From: Oryzias latipes
Lineage: Eukaryota > Chordata > Actinopteri > Beloniformes > Adrianichthyidae
DNA length: 64,000 nt
Reading direction: 5' to 3'
Assembly (NCBI RefSeq): GCF_002234675.1
Contig: NC_019879.2
Coordinates: forward strand, 27,526,773 to 27,590,772
The position numbers and the translations under genes are program-made. Position 1 is the first letter of the stretch. Every line of letters begins with the position of its first letter. This document shows, piece after piece, positions 59,715 through 64,000 of this stretch. Below the pieces are notes generated by a model. It searched no databases and was not told the origin of the DNA. It was given only the letters and a program-made list of their open reading frames with translations.

Positions 59715-60085
59715 AGGTGGACACGGGCTGTCTACCGGTGAAAAATGGTTGGTGACACACACAAAAAATAAACATCAGCTAGAGTGAAAATATTCATGCC
59801 CTTTTTTTATATGTTTATGTTGCGAGTGACAGGTTGTAGCGGACACTTAAACAACACTGACTGAATAATACTACATTCACACCGGGCGCATTTCAGGCTT
59901 CCGCTATGCTTTACCACATTTACCACATGCACAACGGTGGTACACTCCATTTTCAACTAGCTTCAAGAGAACTGCAAGACACACTTCCGCTGCCCTAAGG
60001 ATACAGCCGCTCCTCTCCACAGCACCCTATGGCTCGAACAACCCAAAACCCTGCAGCACCTGTACGGGTCCATGTGACTAAGGCT
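59715..60085 (+). repeat. Dispersed repeat family B, copy 3
   Basis: Blocks CACACCGGGCGCATTTCAG, ACATGCACAACGGTGGTACA, TCAAGAGAACTGCAAGACAC, CCCTAAGGATACAGCCGCTC and GTACGGGTCCATGTGACTAA parallel 28840-29035. A hAT MITE has inserted at its right end. Confidence 0.55.
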
Positions 60086-60270
60086 TAACCCAGAGGTGGG
60101 CACTGAGGGCCGCATTCCTGCATGTTTTCCAGCATACCCTGCTCTGGCATGTTCTGATTGGCTGGACACACCTGAACCAGGTAATCAGCCATGAGTAGGG
60201 CAAGACTATCTGGAAATCATGCAGACACACCGGCCCTCGAGGCCTGGAATTGCCCACCCCTGGCTTAACC
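60083..60270. mobile_element. hAT MITE, 172 bp, exact 8-bp TSD
   Basis: GCTTAACC at 60083-60090 and 60263-60270 flanks a 172-bp element with tips CAGAGGTGGGCA and TGCCCACCCCTG. The 8-bp duplication and CAGrGGTGGGCA tip are the hAT signature. It lies inside family B copy 3, so it is younger than that copy. A truncated relative is at 49843. Confidence 0.9.
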
Positions 60271-60274
60271 TGAT

Positions 60275-61645
60275 CATTTTGCCTGTGACAGTCCAGTCAC
60301 AAAGAAGGTTTGCACTTAATTAAACACCAACTGTTCTTGACTTCCAGCTTAACACAACAAGTTAAGCTTCTTATTTTTATTCCTAATGTGTATCCTTAAA
60401 ATCGCTGGACCTACAAAGCAAACTCCCACATTCTCCAAGTTCAGTTTTTCAAAATTGTGTTTTAGTTTATTTAATACAGAGTCAGGTGTCATCTCCACCG
60501 AGCTCAGCTTCGAGCGTTGGCCTTGGCAACAATATGAATAAATTATTGTTCATCATAGAAAATGCCATAAAAACAGCTTCAATTTATATGCTATTCATAA
60601 TTTAACTCACATTTTCTGTTTTTTAAACCACATGAATGAAAGACTGGTTCTTTTTTCTGAAAAGGTTTGTTATGTAGACCATGACTTTGGTCGAATACGT
60701 GGATTGTTATTAAGTCTGATTATTCTTGGCTTTAGAATTCAGAGAAAATTATTCCAAAGCTAACCAGCGATAACATTGTCACCTCTCTTCCTAATTCTGT
60801 CAATCACACTGAAAGCTATTTTACACTAATTATTCTTGGAATTCATAGCAGAATCTGACCTGGAACTTTTGCTGGTACAGGTCTTTAAAAGGTGACATTG
60901 CTGATGAAACGTCTTCGTTTTGATGGTTCATTTTAATTAGAGCAAAATGTCAACACTGACACAGAAAATTAACTTGTCCTGGAGGCCTTTTCTCATTATA
61001 AGGCTCTCTGTGGTACGTTGGGGTGGCTGTGTGCTAATGAAGGTGCCACATTCCAGTTCAAGCTCTCAGACAAGAGTTTCTTTCAGCTGAAAGGAGACTT
61101 CCAGCGGCCTTTTCTTCCGAAAACAATGAAGCGTGATTGGCTTTCAGAAGCTTCAAGAAAACCCTGTTTGTGGTAAATCGATGAGGAGCCACACACTCAG
61201 TCTGATGTCTTTTTCCATTGGAGATGTCAAAATGCTCATCACGGTCAGCAATCAGTGATGAATGAGCAGAATAAGCCACAAGCCCCCGTTTCTGAGTAAT
61301 AGCCTTCTACTGCTGAGTAAATGCTAATTTCTGAATAACAGATCTGACACCCCCTGAAGCTTAAAAAGGGGCGTCCTTCTGATGTTTAAATCTGAGACAC
61401 GCAAAAAAAAAACTTTTTTATGTTTAAAATCATTGCAACTTTGTGTTAATGTGTAAATAATATCAATCAAAAAATACCCAATAAAGCAGCATTCTGTTCC
61501 TTCCGAACACAAACATTTAAAACAGGATCATCAGCAAACAGTTGTGTTTTCATTTCTTGGCAACCTTATGCAGTTAAAACACCTTATAGCTTAACCACAA
61601 CTTCCTTCACAGCTGCATGCAAATGTGCAATAACTTCCAAAGTCA
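60275..61645. other. Non-coding DNA, possible conserved element
   Basis: No gene or repeat named. 60500-61060 is AT-rich but high-complexity, with homeodomain-like words (ATTTTAATTAGAG, CTAATTATTC, AACAATATGAATAAATTATT), similar in look to developmental enhancers. Unsupported without alignment. Confidence 0.35.
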
Positions 61646-61649
61646 AATT

Positions 61650-62190
61650 TATGACCTTTCTGACAGGCTTGGTGAGCCTGGAAAGTGAAAACTTTTTTTT
61701 GCACAGGCACGCTGCGAGCAACGCTCACACAACATGCAAGGGGTAAGTTAGGGTAAAGTAGGTGAGAAGGTGTTGTACAGAATTTTCATTTTTTTATGCC
61801 TTTATAAAGGCCCTTAATGGCTGTTCACGTCATAATTGTGCTCTCCCTGTGTGCTCCGTACAGGTTTGCAAACTTTATCTACCGGTAAGGACAGTTGTGA
61901 CTCCTGTTTCACTAAATAAACTAGAGTGTGGCGTAGCAGTACCACGCAACAGCATCACCTGTACGTCAGATGTAGGTGCACCTTAGAATAGCCTTGCGAA
62001 TACTTTAAAATGCACTTATTACACGCGACAATTGTGCGTTGCATTTTCATAACATCCCATGAGGTGTCCCTCAGTACGAGCCTCAAGGGAACTATAAGCC
62101 ACACCCGGACAACCCAAAAACCCGCAGTACATGAAGGGGTCTAAATGCGAGAAGGACTGGACGCCCCTGAAATGCGACCACGCCTTTAAC
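61650..62190 (+). repeat. Dispersed repeat family B, copy 4
   Basis: CACAGGCACGCTGCGAGC, CACACAACATGCAAGGGGTA, ATCACCTGTACGTCAGATG, TTACACGCGACAATTGTGCG, CATTTTCATAACATCCCA and AACCCAAAAACCCGCAG parallel the other copies in order. Confidence 0.55.
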
Positions 62191-62194
62191 TGAG

Positions 62195-63010
62195 CGCGTG
62201 TCCAAAACCGACTGACTAAGTTAGAAGGGAAAACAAAAATCCAAAAACTAACTTATTCTCTGTTAGGACTTAATTGGAAAAAAGCCACTTTTAGTGGTTG
62301 AAAAGGAAAAGTAGGTGATACATTTGTTAAAGTAAATTTAAATAAAATAGGACTAAGATAAGTTATCAGGCCTCTAGAGCCTTTTTAATATTTATCTTTC
62401 ATTGTGTAATTTAAAACAAAAGATTTAGAAGTCAATAATTCAGGGGCCCCCACAGCCAGTTTTGCCCCAGGCCCCAGAAACTTTGTTGAACACTTCTGGA
62501 TTTGCATCATGGGTAAACGTCTTTATGCCTGCAGGACATTCAGAAACACATTTAGCGCACCATTGCTGTGTGTCACACGCAGCTAACAGGATAAAGCCTT
62601 GAATAATATAGGACCCCTGAGGGGCCCCAGCGCTGCACTTTGAAGAGTCAGATAGGCTATCTTCAAAGTGAAGGCATAGCTTTAATAAAACATCCAGCAT
62701 TTCATTTTTAAAATTAAGTGTTTTAAGTTTGAAACAGAGAGGGGGTGTCCAAACAAGTGTCATCTTAGCTCAATTTCTTTTTTATCACTGAAAACATGTT
62801 GAAGGTATCAAAAACCAATATAGCAGCGGATTTTTAACTGGTTTAGTGTTCTGAGAAAACTGTCAGGATGTATAAACATTCAGTTTACTATGATTATTCC
62901 TCATTTCTCTTTTGGATTTTATAACTGGTACACCTAAAAGAAATGTATAGATTTTGGGTCAACAACAACATTTTTTTACCCAACTTTCTAATTTGTCAAT
63001 TAGCTTTTTA
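62195..63010. other. Non-coding DNA, no gene recognised
   Basis: A 107-codon minus frame at 62440-62763 has no motif. GGGGCCC-rich patches are at 62443-62475 and 62610-62630. Confidence 0.35.
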
Positions 63011-63011
63011 A

Positions 63012-63445
63012 TACGAGATGAAGACGGTGGAAGATTTGAAGTATCTCGGGTCAACAGTCCAGATAAACGGAGAGTGTGGAGAAGAAGTGAGTGCAGGCCG
63101 GTTGAGAAAAGTAGAAGAGTTTCAGCTCGAATGAAAGAAAAAGGGAAGAAAACTGTGGTGAGAGCAGTCATGTTGTTGGGCCCAGAGAAAGTGGCTCTGA
63201 GGAAAAGACAGGAAGCAGAGCTGGAGGTAGCAGAGATGAAGATGCTGAGGTTCTCTTTAGGACTGAGCAGGATGGATCCGGTATGAGGACATCAGGAGGA
63301 CAGCACATGTTAGAGGTAATGGAGATAAAGTCAGAGAGGCCAGACTGAGATGGTTTGGATGTGTCCAGAGGAGAGACCGTGAATCTATTGGTAGAAAGTC
63401 TAGAGCTGCCAGGCAAGAGGTCTAGAGCACGGTCACCAACGCCCA
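63012..63445 (+). pseudogene. RTE-type LINE C-terminal relic
   Basis: Plus-strand blocks in changing frames: MKTVEDLKYLGSTVQINGEC, then EEVSAGRLRKVE, then RKRQEAELEVAEMKMLRFSL with GLSRMD, then REARLRWFGCVQRRDRESIG. This order (KYLGS..., AEMKMLRF..., RLRWFGHVQRR) is the C-terminal end of vertebrate RTE-type LINE polyproteins. At least three frameshifts or stops are needed to follow it, so it is dead. The SINE at 20158 carries a tail of the same LINE type. Confidence 0.75.
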
Positions 63446-63507
63446 CAAGGCATGCTTTAAAAATATCACAGATCCCAACAGAATTCAATATAATTATTAA
63501 AGTCAAT

Positions 63508-64000
63508 TCATAGGGTTGAAATAACTATTATTATCATTACTATTACTATACTAGTCTGTGTTTTTTTTCTTTTTCTTTTGCAGTAATGCAGGTGGTGATG
63601 GCGTTCTCTGTGGATCTGTTTGCTCTGTATGCAAACTGGGGACTGTCCAACGTCGGTGGACAGTCCCTGTCCCTCTGGTTTTTTGAAGCACTTCATGATG
63701 ACCAGGGTGAGTGCAACTGGTCTGTAGTCATTTAGCCTGCTGATGTGGACTTTTTGAGCAGAGGGACAATGATTGAGGACTTCAGACACGGTGGTAAGGA
63801 CTGGATGAGGATCTTGGTGAAGACCCCCATCATCTGGTCTGCGCAGTCCTTCAGCACCCGTCCAGTGATGCCATCAGGTTCACAGCTGTCAGCGTAACCT
63901 CATGCTTCGCCACAGTGAGAGAACGGCCGCTGTGGGCTGGAGACTGTGGTACACCTCAAAACGGGCGAAGACGAGGTTAAGCTCCTCTGGCAACGAAGGG
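63508..64000 (-). pseudogene. LINE reverse-transcriptase fragment, runs off window
   Basis: Minus strand. Near 63890-64000 is SLPEELNLVFARF, then a TVAEHEV-like piece. Near 63690-63790 is the frame SEVLNHCPSAQKVHISRLND then YRPVALTLVIMKCFKK. The N-D-Y-R-P-V-A-L-T motif is the start of the reverse-transcriptase domain in several non-LTR LINE clades. The sequence then jumps to a Q-S-P-V-C-I-Q-S segment and ends, so the polymerase core is deleted. The fragment continues past the window edge. Clade is not settled (CR1/L2/Rex-like candidates). Confidence 0.65.

Overview
The window looks like nuclear DNA of a teleost fish. It is AT-rich with small introns and packed with fish-type transposable elements: piggyBac-like, hAT, Tc1 and Harbinger elements, several LINE clades and a tRNA-derived SINE. 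It also carries long tetranucleotide microsatellites. The repeat families resemble those I associate with medaka-like fishes (Oryzias); that is recollection plus inference, not a search result.

Only one protein-coding gene is convincing. It is a five-exon, plus-strand D-2-hydroxyacid dehydrogenase of the glyoxylate/hydroxypyruvate (2-ketogluconate) reductase type, with its coding region at 36929-38481 and a poly(A) signal at 38619. Its splice junctions join in frame to give 327 residues with the complete catalytic set. One intron is GC-AG. A possible terminal exon of an unrecognised gene lies at 47459-47704, followed by a poly(A) signal.

Layout: 0-11 kb holds Tc1 and LINE reverse-transcriptase relics, a piggyBac-like MITE and dispersed repeats. 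11-13.6 kb holds a reverse-oriented LINE-like insertion with a 16-bp target duplication, a ~0.95 kb ATGG satellite and a second MITE. 14-27 kb holds MITEs, a hAT derivative with a BED-finger relic, a LINE endonuclease-domain relic, a SINE and a LINE insertion with a 14-bp duplication. 28-36 kb is mostly quiet DNA with microsatellites. 36.7-38.6 kb is the dehydrogenase gene. 39-49 kb holds more repeats, including MITE-in-MITE nesting and a second copy of the 11-kb LINE-like family. 50.4-57.3 kb is a transposon pile-up: a 2.2-kb hAT element, then a 4.0-kb Harbinger transposon whose long terminal inverted repeats are built from a ~23-bp minisatellite, apparently inserted inside an older element. 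57-64 kb holds MITEs, dispersed repeats and two LINE fragments that run to the window edge.

The most unusual object is the Harbinger element at 53089-57089. It has minisatellite-built inverted repeats, a 6-bp flanking duplication, convergent Myb-like and transposase reading frames, and a decayed transposase.
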